Shown piece by piece: positions 32,489 to 41,711 of a DNA stretch of 64,000 nt. The notes below the pieces were generated by a model. It saw only the letters and a program-made list of their open reading frames with translations. It was not told the DNA's origin and did no database searches. A program made the position numbers and the translations under genes. The DNA is from Jatrophihabitans sp. GAS493 (lineage in GTDB: Bacteria; Actinomycetota; Actinomycetes; Mycobacteriales; Jatrophihabitantaceae). Every line of letters begins with the position of its first letter. The first letter of the stretch is position 1. The stretch covers positions 992,001 through 1,056,000 of the forward strand of contig NZ_LT907982.1 in assembly GCF_900230215.1 (NCBI RefSeq), given 5' to 3'.

Positions 32489-32923
32489 TTAGGCGGGCTC
32501 CAGCACGAAGACGGGGATCTCGCGAGACGTCTTCGTCTGGTAGTCGGCGTAGGAGGGGTAGGCCTCGACGGCCCGTTCCCACCACTGGCTGCGCTCCTCG
32601 CCGGTGGCCAGGTGGGCCACCATGTCCTGGCGGGTCGGGCCGTCCTGCAGCTCGACCTGCGGGTCGGCGGCGAGGTTGTAGTACCAGACCGGGTGGGTCG
32701 GGGCGCCTCCCTGGGAGGCGACGACCGCGTACTGGCCCTCATGCTCGACGCGCATCAGTGGGGTCTTGCGGATCTTGCCGGATTTGGCGCCGACGCTGGT
32801 CAGCACGATCACCGGTAGCCCGAAGAGGGTCGTCCCCTCGGTGCCGTCGGAGGACTCGTAGAGCTCGACCTGATCCCGGGAGCGCTTGGACGGACTCGGT
32901 TCATATTCACCTTGTAGAGGCAT
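32489..32923 (-). CDS. deazaflavin (F420)-dependent nitroreductase, DDN family
   Basis: Split-barrel protein of 144 residues from the actinobacterial family that includes M. tuberculosis Ddn, which uses reduced F420 to reduce quinones, nitroimidazoles or aflatoxins. Family blocks are [57 protein letters not shown] and the C-terminal [20 protein letters not shown]. There is no N-terminal membrane helix. The presence of this family implies F420 biosynthesis elsewhere in the genome. Likely monocistronic, closed by palindromic element copy 3. Confidence 0.93.
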   Translation of the reverse strand: MPLQGEYEPSPSKRSRDQVELYESSDGTEGTTLFGLPVIVLTSVGAKSGKIRKTPLMRVEHEGQYAVVASQGGAPTHPVWYYNLAADPQVELQDGPTRQDMVAHLATGEERSQWWERAVEAYPSYADYQTKTSREIPVFVLEPA

Positions 32924-33002
32924 GACTCCATTTAACCGCCGGTATGCGGTTGTGCACAGCTCTGGAGTCTCTCAAGCACCGCGGGCGTGCCAGATTCCGG
33001 GA

Positions 33003-33455
33003 TCAGTCCGGGTCGGCGGCGCTGAGCCGGCTCAGGATCTGCATCAGGGTGGCCCGGTCGGCGGCGCTCAGAGTGCCGAAGAAGTTGGCCGCCTCGGTGC
33101 GGCGGGCGTCCCGGATACTGCGGTTCAGCTCGTCGCCGGCGGTGGTGAGCTCGACCAGCGTGGCACGCCGATCGGCCGGATCCGGGTGTCGCCCGACCAG
33201 GCCGCGCTCTTCGAGGGTGTCGATCACCTCGGTCGTCGAGCGGGCGGCTATCCGTAGATGATCGGAGAGTTCGCTCAACCGCATTGCACCGTGACGCTGC
33301 AGGACCCCGAGGGCCCGCGAGAGGGAGGGGGTGATCTCCAACGGTGCCAGCGTCTGGAGCGAGAGCCCCCGCAGCCGCCGGGCCACCCCCCAGAAGGCCT
33401 CGACCAGCGTCTCCTCGTTGACCGCGCTACTGGGTTCGCGCTCCTCCGCCGTCAT
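33003..33455 (-). CDS. MarR-family transcriptional regulator
   Basis: Winged-helix dimer of 150 residues. The recognition region is MRLSELSDHLRIAARSTTEVIDTLEERGLVGRHPDPADRRATLVELTTAGDEL, with the typical D-x-R-x wing tip DPADRRA. It is divergent from an ABC exporter, with a TGAGGT/ACCTCA palindrome between them. By analogy with other MarR/exporter pairs it probably represses both genes until a drug or metabolite binds. No Cys redox switch is visible. Confidence 0.93.
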   Translation of the reverse strand: MTAEEREPSSAVNEETLVEAFWGVARRLRGLSLQTLAPLEITPSLSRALGVLQRHGAMRLSELSDHLRIAARSTTEVIDTLEERGLVGRHPDPADRRATLVELTTAGDELNRSIRDARRTEAANFFGTLSAADRATLMQILSRLSAADPD

Positions 33456-33494
33456 CGGAATAGATTATCAGCAGAAGCTGTTGTAGCCTCATAT

Positions 33495-33512
33495 TGAGGT
33501 TACCTCAGTAAC
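33495..33512. promoter_or_regulatory. nested palindromic operator for MarR/ABC pair
   Basis: TGAGGT-T-ACCTCA (33495-33507) is a perfect inverted repeat. It overlaps a second one, GTTAC-CTCA-GTAAC (33499-33512). Both lie in the 98-bp divergent region, 42 bp or more before the ABC start and about 40 bp before the MarR start. This is the expected operator position for local repression. Confidence 0.65.
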
Positions 33513-33553
33513 AAATACGCAAGCATCTACTCCTATTCAGGGAGGTACGTCTT

Positions 33554-35407
33554 TTGCCGACGCAGACCCGAACCGAAAACCACATCACCCCGGACGCCGC
33601 CCCTCGCGGGTCGAACGGGGAGCCTACTGAGCATCGTCGGGGTGGCCCCCGTTCGGTCAGTGCGGCCGACAAGGCCCGCGCCCGAGAGGTCTCTCTGGGG
33701 CGCATCGCCCGCCTCTTCACCCCCTACCGTCTCGCGCTGACCGTCGTCACCGCGATCATCGTCGCGTCATCGATCGTCGCGATGGCCTCGCCCTTCCTGC
33801 TGCGCGCCGTCATCGACCAGGCCCTGCCTGAGCAGAACCTCCGGCTGCTGGTCTGGTTGGTGGTCGGCATGGTCGCCGTCGCCGCGGTCACCTCTGCCCT
33901 GGGCGTGATGCAGACGTGGATCAGCACGAAGGTCGGCCAGCAGGTCATGCACCGGCTGCGCACCGACGTCTTCGCCCATCTCCAGCGCCAGTCGATCGCA
34001 TTCTTCACGCGGACGCGCACCGGCGAGGTGCAGTCCCGCATCACCAACGACATCGGCGGGATGGAATCGGTGGTCACCTCGACCGCGACATCGATCGCCT
34101 CCAACCTCACCACCGCGATCGCCACTGCCGTGGCGATGGTGGCGCTCTCCTGGCAGCTCTCGCTGGTCTCGCTGGTGGTCATGCCGCCGGCGATCTACCT
34201 GACCCGCAAGGTCGCCCGCATGCGTCGTGCGATCACCGCCGAACGGCAGCGGGAACTCGCCGATCTCAACGTCACCATCGAAGAGGGGCTGTCGATCAGC
34301 GGCGTCCAGCTCAGCAAGACGATGGGCACCGGGGCCGCCCTCATCGAACGCTTCACCGAGTCGTCCAAGCGGCTCATTGACCTGGAGCTGCGTTCCGAGC
34401 TCGCCGGTCGCTGGCGGATGGCGTCGATGAGCGTTATTTTCGCGGCGATTCCGGCCGTCATCTACCTGAGCGCCGGGCTGCCGGCGACCGCGGGAAAGCT
34501 GAGCATCGGCACCCTGGTCGCCTTCACCGCGCTGCAGTCCAACCTCTTCCGCCCGCTGATGGGGCTGCTCGGGGTCGGAGTCACGCTCACCAGTTCGCTG
34601 GCCCTCTTCGCGCGGATCTTCGAGTACCTCGACCTGCCGATCGATGTCGCCGATCCGGCGCACCCGGTGGCCGTGGACCCGGCACGCTCGGCCGGTCACG
34701 TCCGCTTCGAGGACGTCACGTTCCGCTACCCGGGCAGCGACAGCGCGGCCTTGAACGCCGTGAGTGTGGACGTCGCGCCCGGCTCGACGCTGGCCATCGT
34801 CGGAGAGACCGGCTCCGGCAAGAGCACGCTCGCCGCGCTGACTGCCCGTCTCTACGATCCGAGCGGCGGCCGGATCACCATCGACGGCGTCGACCTGCGC
34901 GACCTGCGCCTGGCCGATCTCTCCGAGATCGTCGGGGTGGTGAGCCAGGAGACGTACCTGCTGCACACGACGGTGCGGGAGAACCTGCGCTACGCCAAGC
35001 CGTCGGCGACGGACGCCGAGATCGAGCAGGCGGCCCAGGCGGCCCAGATCCACGGGCTGATCATGGGACTTCCGCAGGGTTACGACACGATGGTCGGATC
35101 GCGGGGTCACCGCTTCTCCGGCGGGGAGAAGCAGCGGATCGCGATCGCCCGGACGCTGCTGCGCAACCCGCGGGTGCTGGTCCTGGACGAGGCGACCAGC
35201 GCCCTGGACAACGACACCGAACGGGCCGTCCAGCGGGCCTTCGACGAGTTGTCGGCCGGCCGGACGACGATCACCATCGCCCACCGCCTCTCGACGGTCC
35301 GCGATGCGGATCAGATCGTGGTGCTTGACCACGGCCGCGTCATCGAGACGGGAACTCACCACAGTCTCCTCCAGGAGAACGGACGCTACGCCGGACTGGC
35401 GGCCTGA
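33554..35407 (+). CDS. ABC-type exporter, permease-ATPase fusion
   Basis: Half-transporter of 617 residues with about six membrane helices (residues 50-330) and a C-terminal nucleotide-binding domain. Walker A is GETGSGKST, the Q-loop is GVVSQETYLLH, the signature is FSGGEKQR, Walker B is VLVLDEATSALD and the switch His is in IAHRLST. It dimerises to export a drug, lipid or peptide. The start is TTG 33554, with GGAGG 8 bases upstream; no better ATG or GTG is in frame nearby. It is divergent from, and probably controlled by, the MarR gene. Confidence 0.93.
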   Translation: MPTQTRTENHITPDAAPRGSNGEPTEHRRGGPRSVSAADKARAREVSLGRIARLFTPYRLALTVVTAIIVASSIVAMASPFLLRAVIDQALPEQNLRLLVWLVVGMVAVAAVTSALGVMQTWISTKVGQQVMHRLRTDVFAHLQRQSIAFFTRTRTGEVQSRITNDIGGMESVVTSTATSIASNLTTAIATAVAMVALSWQLSLVSLVVMPPAIYLTRKVARMRRAITAERQRELADLNVTIEEGLSISGVQLSKTMGTGAALIERFTESSKRLIDLELRSELAGRWRMASMSVIFAAIPAVIYLSAGLPATAGKLSIGTLVAFTALQSNLFRPLMGLLGVGVTLTSSLALFARIFEYLDLPIDVADPAHPVAVDPARSAGHVRFEDVTFRYPGSDSAALNAVSVDVAPGSTLAIVGETGSGKSTLAALTARLYDPSGGRITIDGVDLRDLRLADLSEIVGVVSQETYLLHTTVRENLRYAKPSATDAEIEQAAQAAQIHGLIMGLPQGYDTMVGSRGHRFSGGEKQRIAIARTLLRNPRVLVLDEATSALDNDTERAVQRAFDELSAGRTTITIAHRLSTVRDADQIVVLDHGRVIETGTHHSLLQENGRYAGLAA

Positions 35408-35437
35408 CAACGGAGCCTGTGAAGTAGCGTCGCAGGC

Positions 35438-36331
35438 ATGGTTGACGGGCCGAAGGCGGAGGCGTCCGAGGTGCGTCAACACTGGCAGTCGCTGGGCCTG
35501 CCGGGGCTGGCTGACATCCATGTGCACTTCATGCCGGAGCCGATGCATCGCAAGGTGCAGGGTTTCTTCGACAATGCCGAGATCAACTACGGCCGGGCCT
35601 GGCCGGTGCACTACCGCGGCACCGAGGAGCAGCGACTGCGGCTGCTGCGTGACTTCGGGCTTCGCGGGATCCCGTCGCTGACCTATCCGCACAAGCCGGG
35701 GATGGCCGCCTGGCTCAACGACTGGTGCGCGGAGTTCGCCGCCCGGGTGCCCGACGCGGTGCACTCGGCGACGCTATATCCGGAGGAGGGCGTCGGCGAC
35801 TATGTCGAAGAGGCGCTGGCCGCCGGGGCGCGGCTGTTCAAGGTGCACGTCCAGGTCGGTCGTTTCTCACCGGCTGACGAGCTCCTCGACCCGGCGTGGG
35901 GGAAGCTACAGGAGGCCGGCGTCCCGATCGTGATTCACGCCGGTTCGGCACCGGCGCACGGGCGGTTCACCGGCGTCGGGCATGTCCGTGAACTGCTCAC
36001 CCGGTTTCCCCGCCTGACCCTGGTGATCGCTCACCTCGGGATGCCGGAGTACGACGCCTTCGCCGATCTGGTCGACGATTTCGCGAACGTCCACCTGGAC
36101 ACCACGATGGCCGGTACCGAGTTCGCCGACGAGTACGCCCCGATGCCGGCGCAGTACGTGCAGCGGCTGGCCGATCTCGGCGACCGGGTGGTCCTCGGCG
36201 TGGATTTCCCCAATATTCCTTACCCGTATGTCACCCAGCTCCAGGCCTTGCGGCGGCTGGAGCTGGGTGACGATTGGCTACGGGCGGTGCTCTGGACGAA
36301 TGGGGCCCGTCTGATGGGCCTCATCGCCTGA
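35438..36331 (+). CDS. amidohydrolase family 2 metal-dependent hydrolase/decarboxylase
   Basis: TIM-barrel protein of 297 residues. The N-terminal metal motif is ADIHVHFMPEP; FKVHVQVGRFSP, VIHAGSAP and VIAHLGMPEYDAFADL carry further ligands and the terminal Asp is in LGVDFPNIPYPY. The family covers ACMS decarboxylase-like and other non-hydrolytic enzymes as well as lactonases. It lies 30 bp downstream of the exporter on the same strand, so it may be co-transcribed. It is convergent with the phytase-like gene. No substrate is inferable. Confidence 0.86.
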   Translation: MVDGPKAEASEVRQHWQSLGLPGLADIHVHFMPEPMHRKVQGFFDNAEINYGRAWPVHYRGTEEQRLRLLRDFGLRGIPSLTYPHKPGMAAWLNDWCAEFAARVPDAVHSATLYPEEGVGDYVEEALAAGARLFKVHVQVGRFSPADELLDPAWGKLQEAGVPIVIHAGSAPAHGRFTGVGHVRELLTRFPRLTLVIAHLGMPEYDAFADLVDDFANVHLDTTMAGTEFADEYAPMPAQYVQRLADLGDRVVLGVDFPNIPYPYVTQLQALRRLELGDDWLRAVLWTNGARLMGLIA

Positions 36332-36374
36332 TTAGTAGTGGTATCGCCCGAGCCGGTAGTGGATATCGCCGGAA

Positions 36375-38006
36375 CTAGTGGTGGATGCCGGGCGGCGTCA
36401 CGAAGATGGAGACCGTGGCAGTGCTGGTCGGGTCGTTCAGCTTCGTCGTGTCGATGGCCAGGTACTCCCCGTCGTCCTGCTGCCCGTTCGGCAGGATCTT
36501 CGGTGCCAGAGTGAAGGGCGCCGACGTCCCGGTGACCCCGGAGATTCCGAAGTCGTTGTCGTTGCTGACGATGAGCGTCTTCCCCTGGTCAGTGGTCGCC
36601 ACGCCTTCGACCTTGTCGTGGCCGAAGAAACCGCCGGTCGGGTCCAGCCTGGTCAGCAGTCCGCCGAGGTCGACGTCGAGGGTCTTGCTCACCGGGGTGA
36701 TGCCGACGCCGGCCAGGTCCGCGGTGGCGGTGGCCGTGTCGTCGGTTCCGACGTAGGCGTCGATCGACTGGGCGTTCGCGCCGACCAGCAGGCCGCCCTT
36801 GGTGGCGTCATAGGTCGCGCCGGGGACGCTGGCCTTCGGACCGACATCGGTCGCGTTCGTCAGGTCGATCGTGAAGAGCTTCTTGTAGGCGTTCGGCTCG
36901 AACTTCCCGTCCCGCTCGTCGACGACGAAGGTCGTGTTGGTGAGTGCGGTGATCTCGCTGACCGCTCCGCTGTTCACCTTCGGATCGTCGAGTAGGTACA
37001 GGTACTCGTGGGTGGCGTGCGACTTCAAGGCGTAGGTCACGATGCGCAGCGTGGTGACGCTGGCCGGCTTCTTGGTGAGGTCAGGGGTCTGCAGGGCGGA
37101 CTGCATGATGCCGACCAGGGTCTTGCCGTCCGGCGTGACCGTCAGCCCTTCCATGCCCTTGTTCGGCACCCGCTGGGCCAGTTCGGCCGGCAGCGACGCG
37201 TCGAAGGGCGAGAGGCGTTCGATGGCCTTGCCGTGCTTGTCGAAGTGGGTGATGAACGGGCCGTACTCGTCGGAGACCCAGAACGTGCCGTCCTTGAGGG
37301 CGACCAGGCCTTCGGAGTCATAGCCGTTGGGGCTGGTCGGGAGTACGTTCCCGTCCAGATCGGTGATCGTCTCTCCGGTCGAGGCCTGCGAATTGACCAG
37401 ACCGTTGTACGGCGTGCCGTCCCCGGCCTTCAGCGGGATCGTCTGCTCCAGCACCGCGGAGCCGTTCACCAGCTTGAACTTGCCGATCGCCGGATCGAAG
37501 GAGGAGATGGGCTCGATCTTGGTGCCGTTCGGGCCGTCGACGTTCGGCCCGCGGTCGGTGAGGCCGTAGACCTCGTTCTTCGAACCGGGCACCGGAGCCA
37601 GCGACGAACCGTAGGCGCCGCCGGTGATCTTCACGCCGCCGATCGTGGCCAGTGGGGGTAGGTGGGTCTGGTAGAGCGTCACGGCGTCACTGACGGTGTA
37701 GTCGAAGCTGTCCACGCCGCTGAAGCCGGCCGCCGGTACGTAGCTGAAGGTCCCGTCGGGGTTCAGTGTCAGGGTGCCGTGGGTCGGGTCGGTGTGCGAG
37801 ACGATCGCGGTCGGTCCCCCTTGATCGTTGCCCAGCACGCTGGCGCGCGCCTTCAGCGTGTGGTCCTGGCTCAGCAGATAGGCATCAGACTGGGCCAGTA
37901 GCGCGGCGTCCGGTTTTCCGGCGTCGGCGCTGGCCGCGGCGCAGACGGAGACGGCAGTGAGGGCGAACGTGCCGGTGACAGCGAGCGCGATAGCTCGACG
38001 TTTCAT
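36375..38006 (-). CDS. secreted phytase-like esterase with N-terminal Ig-like repeat
   Basis: Exported protein of 543 residues. The signal peptide MKRRAIALAVTGTFALTAVSVCAAASADA is followed at about residues 35-95 by a cadherin/VCBS-type Ig-like module (VLGNDQGG, TLTLNPDGTFSYVPAAGFSGVDSFDYTVSD). The rest is an esterase-like domain of the phytase/beta-propeller kind, with YGLTDRGPNVD, GYDSEGLVALKDGTFWVSDEYGPFI, NKGMEGLTVTPDGKTLVGIMQS and VVDERDGKFE. It may release phosphate or ester groups outside the cell. The ATG at 38006 has GGGGAG upstream. Imperfect copies of its 3' end follow the stop. Confidence 0.85.
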   Translation of the reverse strand: MKRRAIALAVTGTFALTAVSVCAAASADAGKPDAALLAQSDAYLLSQDHTLKARASVLGNDQGGPTAIVSHTDPTHGTLTLNPDGTFSYVPAAGFSGVDSFDYTVSDAVTLYQTHLPPLATIGGVKITGGAYGSSLAPVPGSKNEVYGLTDRGPNVDGPNGTKIEPISSFDPAIGKFKLVNGSAVLEQTIPLKAGDGTPYNGLVNSQASTGETITDLDGNVLPTSPNGYDSEGLVALKDGTFWVSDEYGPFITHFDKHGKAIERLSPFDASLPAELAQRVPNKGMEGLTVTPDGKTLVGIMQSALQTPDLTKKPASVTTLRIVTYALKSHATHEYLYLLDDPKVNSGAVSEITALTNTTFVVDERDGKFEPNAYKKLFTIDLTNATDVGPKASVPGATYDATKGGLLVGANAQSIDAYVGTDDTATATADLAGVGITPVSKTLDVDLGGLLTRLDPTGGFFGHDKVEGVATTDQGKTLIVSNDNDFGISGVTGTSAPFTLAPKILPNGQQDDGEYLAIDTTKLNDPTSTATVSIFVTPPGIHH

Positions 38007-38079
38007 CAAAACTCCCCATGATTTACTCAGGATCACGCGCCCGGTGGCGCAGTCCAGGGTGAGTCTTGACAGCCGAGGT

Positions 38080-40626
38080 TTACAGCAGCTGGCCGCGCGG
38101 CGACCGCAAGATGAACAAAGCTCGACCCAGATCGTCCATGCGGTCGGTGAAGTGCCGGCGCAGGGCCGGTGAGAGGCTGGGGTCGCTCAGGCAGGCATCG
38201 AGAGCGGCCAGCGTCGCGCCGCTCGCCGCGTGCCGGGGGAAGGCCGAATTCCCCAGGATCTTGGCGATCTGCGGCCCACGACGCTGCGCCGTCTCAGCGG
38301 CGGCTGGAAAGAACCGCGGCACCAGCTCGCTGGTCAGGCTGCGCTGCTCGGGCCACCAGAGTCCCTGCCCGGCGGCGGTGAATTGACGGGCACTGAGCTG
38401 ACCCGACTCGGCCGTCCGGGCGAACATGGAGCTCCAGGCGGCCTCCTTCGCTTCGAGGTCCGGCCGGGCGGCCCGGCAGCGCAGTGCGCCTTCGTGGCCG
38501 ATGGATGACCGGTCCCGCTGTAGCTCAGCGGTGATGTCGTCGGCCGAGCGGGCGCCGAGCACGGCCAGACGCAACTGGATTCGCCAACGCAGGTCCGGGT
38601 CAAGCACCGGGCCGTCCGGTACCCGGCCCGCGGCGAGCCAGCCCGGCAGCTGCGCGACCGAATCGGATGAGGTCAAGGAATCAATCAGCACCCGCAGCGC
38701 GACAAGCCGCAGATCGGAGCCCGCGGTCCCGGCCGCCGAGGTGGCCGAAGCCGCACGAAGCCGGGCGCAGACCTCGGCGATGACGGCCAGACTCTCGTCC
38801 CGCTCGGCATCGAGGAGGTACCAATCGATCACCTCGTAGCGGGCGGCGGCCAGCACGCTGCGCACGATAGCCGGGTCGACCTCCAGCGGTAGCTGTCGCC
38901 CGACCAGATCGATGTATTCGGTCGGCGGCAGATCACCATCGCGGACCATGTCCCGGGCCGTCGTCCAGAGCACGGCGCGGGTGATCGGCTGGGGGATCGA
39001 GCTGAGCGCGCCGCTCAGCGTGGCCCAGGAGTCGGCATCCAGCCGCAATTTACAGTAGTTCTCGTCGGACACATTGAGCATCACGGCGGTATTCCGGTCA
39101 GCTGTCTTCGGGTCGGCGGCCGGGAGTGGCAGCAGTGTCTCGTCGGTCGAAATGTCGACCGGCAGTACCTCAGCGGCCTGCAGACTCGCCTCTGTATCAC
39201 TGATGAAAGTCTGAACCGAGAGGCGGTAAGGACGGCTTCCCTGGCGTCGCACGACGAAGTTCCCGGCCGCAGTGGTCGCGGTGCTCAGCCGCTCGACACC
39301 GGAGGTTCTGATCCACTCCGCCGCCCAGGCGTGGACGTCGAGTCCGGAGGTCAGGGCCAGCGAGTCGAAGAGGTCGTCGTGGGTCGCGCTGGCGAAGCGG
39401 TGACGGGTGATGAAGTGATTGATGCCGGCCTGGAACGCCTCGTCCCCGAGCCAGGCCGCGAGCTGCCGGAGCACCGACGCACCCTTGGCATAGGAGATTC
39501 CGTCGAAGTTGGCGAAGGCGGCGTCGGTGTCGCCGACGTCCTCGGCGGCCGGCGCGACCGGATGCGTGGTGGGCCGCTGGTCGGCGTCGTAGGCCCAGGT
39601 CTTACGGGCCATGGCGAAGTCCGTCCAGGGATCGGAGAAGGCGCCGAGTTGACCGGTGACTTCGAATCCCATGTATTCGGCGAAGGATTCGCTGAGCCAG
39701 AGGTCGTCCCACCAGCGCATCGTCACCAGGTCGCCGAACCACATGTGCGCCATCTCGTGAGCGATCACCATGGCCCGGCTCTGCTCCTCGGTGCCGGTGA
39801 CCGCCGACTGGAAGAGCAGTTCGTCGCGGAAGGTGACGCAGCCGGGCGTCTCCATCGCGCCCCAGTTGAGCCCCGGTACGAAGGCCTGATCGTAGGAGTC
39901 ATACGGGTACGGCTCGTCGAAGAGTTCGGCGTAGCGATCGAAGCAGGCGTGCGTGATGGCGAAGATCTGCGGGGCCTGCGCGTCGAGCTGCTCGGCGAGA
40001 GAGGCCCGTGAATACAGTGCGAAGGGCAGCTGAGCGTGCTCGGAGGTAACCGAGTGCAGCGGCCCGGCGACCAGCACGAAGAGGTAGGGCGACAGTGGCG
40101 GGGTTGGAGCGAACGACCAGCGGTCTGCCGCCGCGTCGCGAGCGGCCAGTAGCCCGTTCGAGACGACTGTCCAGTCCGGCGGGGCGATGGCGGACACCTC
40201 CAGCACCGCTTTGAGGTCCGGCTGGTCGAAGCAGGCGAAGACATGCTGGCTGACGTCGCTGCCGCCGTAGGCGCCGACGTAGGTCTGCCCGTCGGCCGGG
40301 TCGGTGAAGCGGTGGACACCCTCGCCGGTGCGCGAGTACGGGAGATTGGCCCGGATGAGAAGCTCGTTCTCCGCCTGCAGGTTGTTCAGCTCGATGCGGC
40401 TGCCCTCGGCCGCGGCGGGGATGTCGACACCGTTGAGGACGACGCCCAGGAGCGTCTCGCTGTGAATCTCAATGAAGGTGGCGGTTCCGGGCTCGGAGCA
40501 GCCGAAGCGGACCAGTGTGGCCGACCCGAAGACATCTTCACCGAGGGTCAGGTCCAACTCGATGCGGTAGCGGTGCACGGTGAGCAGTTCGGCCCGGCGC
40601 AGCGCCTCGACGCGGGTGAGGCTCAT
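38080..40626 (-). CDS. pepN: aminopeptidase N (M1 family)
   Basis: Zinc metalloaminopeptidase of 848 residues that trims N-terminal amino acids from peptides. The exopeptidase motif is GAMETPGCVTF, the zinc site is HEMAHMWFGDLVTMRWW followed by LWLSESFAEYMG (HExxH-x18-E), and the transition-state Tyr is in the region around ISYAKGASVLRQL. A C-terminal ERAP1-like helical domain completes the usual actinobacterial PepN length of about 850. The start ATG 40626 overlaps the stop of the S51-like gene by 4 bp. The far longer open frame upstream is a shadow of that gene. Confidence 0.95.
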   Translation of the reverse strand: MSLTRVEALRRAELLTVHRYRIELDLTLGEDVFGSATLVRFGCSEPGTATFIEIHSETLLGVVLNGVDIPAAAEGSRIELNNLQAENELLIRANLPYSRTGEGVHRFTDPADGQTYVGAYGGSDVSQHVFACFDQPDLKAVLEVSAIAPPDWTVVSNGLLAARDAAADRWSFAPTPPLSPYLFVLVAGPLHSVTSEHAQLPFALYSRASLAEQLDAQAPQIFAITHACFDRYAELFDEPYPYDSYDQAFVPGLNWGAMETPGCVTFRDELLFQSAVTGTEEQSRAMVIAHEMAHMWFGDLVTMRWWDDLWLSESFAEYMGFEVTGQLGAFSDPWTDFAMARKTWAYDADQRPTTHPVAPAAEDVGDTDAAFANFDGISYAKGASVLRQLAAWLGDEAFQAGINHFITRHRFASATHDDLFDSLALTSGLDVHAWAAEWIRTSGVERLSTATTAAGNFVVRRQGSRPYRLSVQTFISDTEASLQAAEVLPVDISTDETLLPLPAADPKTADRNTAVMLNVSDENYCKLRLDADSWATLSGALSSIPQPITRAVLWTTARDMVRDGDLPPTEYIDLVGRQLPLEVDPAIVRSVLAAARYEVIDWYLLDAERDESLAVIAEVCARLRAASATSAAGTAGSDLRLVALRVLIDSLTSSDSVAQLPGWLAAGRVPDGPVLDPDLRWRIQLRLAVLGARSADDITAELQRDRSSIGHEGALRCRAARPDLEAKEAAWSSMFARTAESGQLSARQFTAAGQGLWWPEQRSLTSELVPRFFPAAAETAQRRGPQIAKILGNSAFPRHAASGATLAALDACLSDPSLSPALRRHFTDRMDDLGRALFILRSPRGQLL

Positions 40627-41369
40627 ATACCGATGCTCTCCAGCGAGAGCGCGCTCCCCGCACCGTGGCGGGTGAGGACCGGGCCGTGATGCCCCGCCGC
40701 GATCTGGTGCACCCCGCCGGCCCCGGCGACGACGGCCGCACCCCCGTCGATGATCAGCGCCGTCTCCTCCTCTATCGCCAGCCCCGAGGCCACCAGACCG
40801 GACTGGACCGCGGCCGCAGCTCGACTCAGCGTCCCCCACGCGTCGGCATGAACGTCGACGCCGGCACCGATGAGTCCAAGACCGGGCGAGACGGTGATCT
40901 CGTCGAGGTCCTCGCCGGCATCGGCCGGGCAGATCGGGTGCCCATCGAGCAGCCAACCGCCGAGGATCGCGTCTCGAGAGGCGATCGCCGCACCGGCGGA
41001 GAAGCCGGCATACGGGCGGCCGGCGGCCAGCCAGGTTCGCAGGTCGGCCGCGACCGGGACCAGCGCGTGCGCATAGGCCGGGGTCAGACCGCCGCCGACG
41101 AGCAGGGCGTCGGCCCCGGTATCGACGAGCAGGTCCGGCTCGAACAGTTCGCCGACGGCGACCAGGAGCGGGATCGGACGGCACGGGGCGAGGGAGGTCA
41201 GCAGACCCTGCCATCGGGTGAACTCGTCGGCCCCGTGGCCCTCGTCGAGGAGGAGGCAGGCAACCGTGGGATTGTCGCCGGCGGCCCGCAGAAACGGCGA
41301 ATACAGCGCGGCTGCCGTGACGCTGCTCCAGCCGCCGCCGATCAGCGTGATGTGCACAGGTTCGGCCAC
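40623..41369 (-). CDS. S51/cyanophycinase-like peptidase
   Basis: Class I glutamine-amidotransferase-like hydrolase of 248 residues. The nucleophile elbow is GFSAGAAIASRDA with a Ser as in dipeptidase E and cyanophycinase; preceding blocks are ALLVGGGLTPAYAHAL and ITLIGGGWSS. GLGLIGAGVDVHADAWGTLSR supplies a likely catalytic His. It may cleave Asp-X dipeptides or cyanophycin-like polymer. It precedes pepN with a 4-bp ATGA overlap, so a combined peptide-degrading function is likely. It is divergent from the pterin dehydratase gene, with only 18 bp between the start codons. Confidence 0.82.
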   Translation of the reverse strand: MAEPVHITLIGGGWSSVTAAALYSPFLRAAGDNPTVACLLLDEGHGADEFTRWQGLLTSLAPCRPIPLLVAVGELFEPDLLVDTGADALLVGGGLTPAYAHALVPVAADLRTWLAAGRPYAGFSAGAAIASRDAILGGWLLDGHPICPADAGEDLDEITVSPGLGLIGAGVDVHADAWGTLSRAAAAVQSGLVASGLAIEEETALIIDGGAAVVAGAGGVHQIAAGHHGPVLTRHGAGSALSLESIGI

Positions 41370-41387
41370 AAGGAGCAGTATGAACCC

Positions 41388-41699
41388 ATGAGTGCCGCAC
41401 TGATCAGCAAGGATGATTTGGAGGTCGGTCTCGCTCAGCTACCGGCCTGGCAGAGTTCAGGAGAACCGGGGGTTGCCGCCGGTGCATCGATCACCCGCAA
41501 GGTCGACGCGCCGAGCTTCCTGGCCGGTATCGGATGGGTACGCCGGATCGCCGAGGTGGCCGAGGATGCCGACCATCATCCCGACATCGATATCCGCTGG
41601 CGCAGTCTGACCTTCACACTGAGCACCCATTCGGCCGGCGGTCTCACTCGCAACGATCTGGATCTGGCCGCCCGCATCGACGAGATCGTGGCTGGCTGA
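41388..41699 (+). CDS. phhB: pterin-4a-carbinolamine dehydratase
   Basis: Small enzyme of 103 residues that dehydrates 4a-hydroxytetrahydropterin, used in phenylalanine hydroxylation or as a general pterin-recycling protein. The catalytic motif is ADHHPDIDIRW with LTFTLSTHSAGGLTRNDLDLAARID. A micro-reading frame ATG AAC CCA TGA (41380-41391) overlaps its start, and the AAGGAG upstream is nearer to that micro-ORF. No phenylalanine hydroxylase is nearby. It is convergent with a small proline-rich protein gene. Confidence 0.92.
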   Translation: MSAALISKDDLEVGLAQLPAWQSSGEPGVAAGASITRKVDAPSFLAGIGWVRRIAEVAEDADHHPDIDIRWRSLTFTLSTHSAGGLTRNDLDLAARIDEIVAG

Positions 41700-41711
41700 G
41701 GTTGACCTGAG

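Noticed and set aside
40665-41387. Long plus-strand reading ending in the pterin dehydratase frame
   Set aside because: Only the last 103 codons match the dehydratase; the rest is the antisense shadow of the S51-like gene.
40627-41400. N-terminal extension of aminopeptidase N to about 1100 residues
   Set aside because: The extra residues are Arg/Pro-rich shadow of the S51-like gene in another frame; ATG 40626 with the ATGA overlap gives the normal PepN length.
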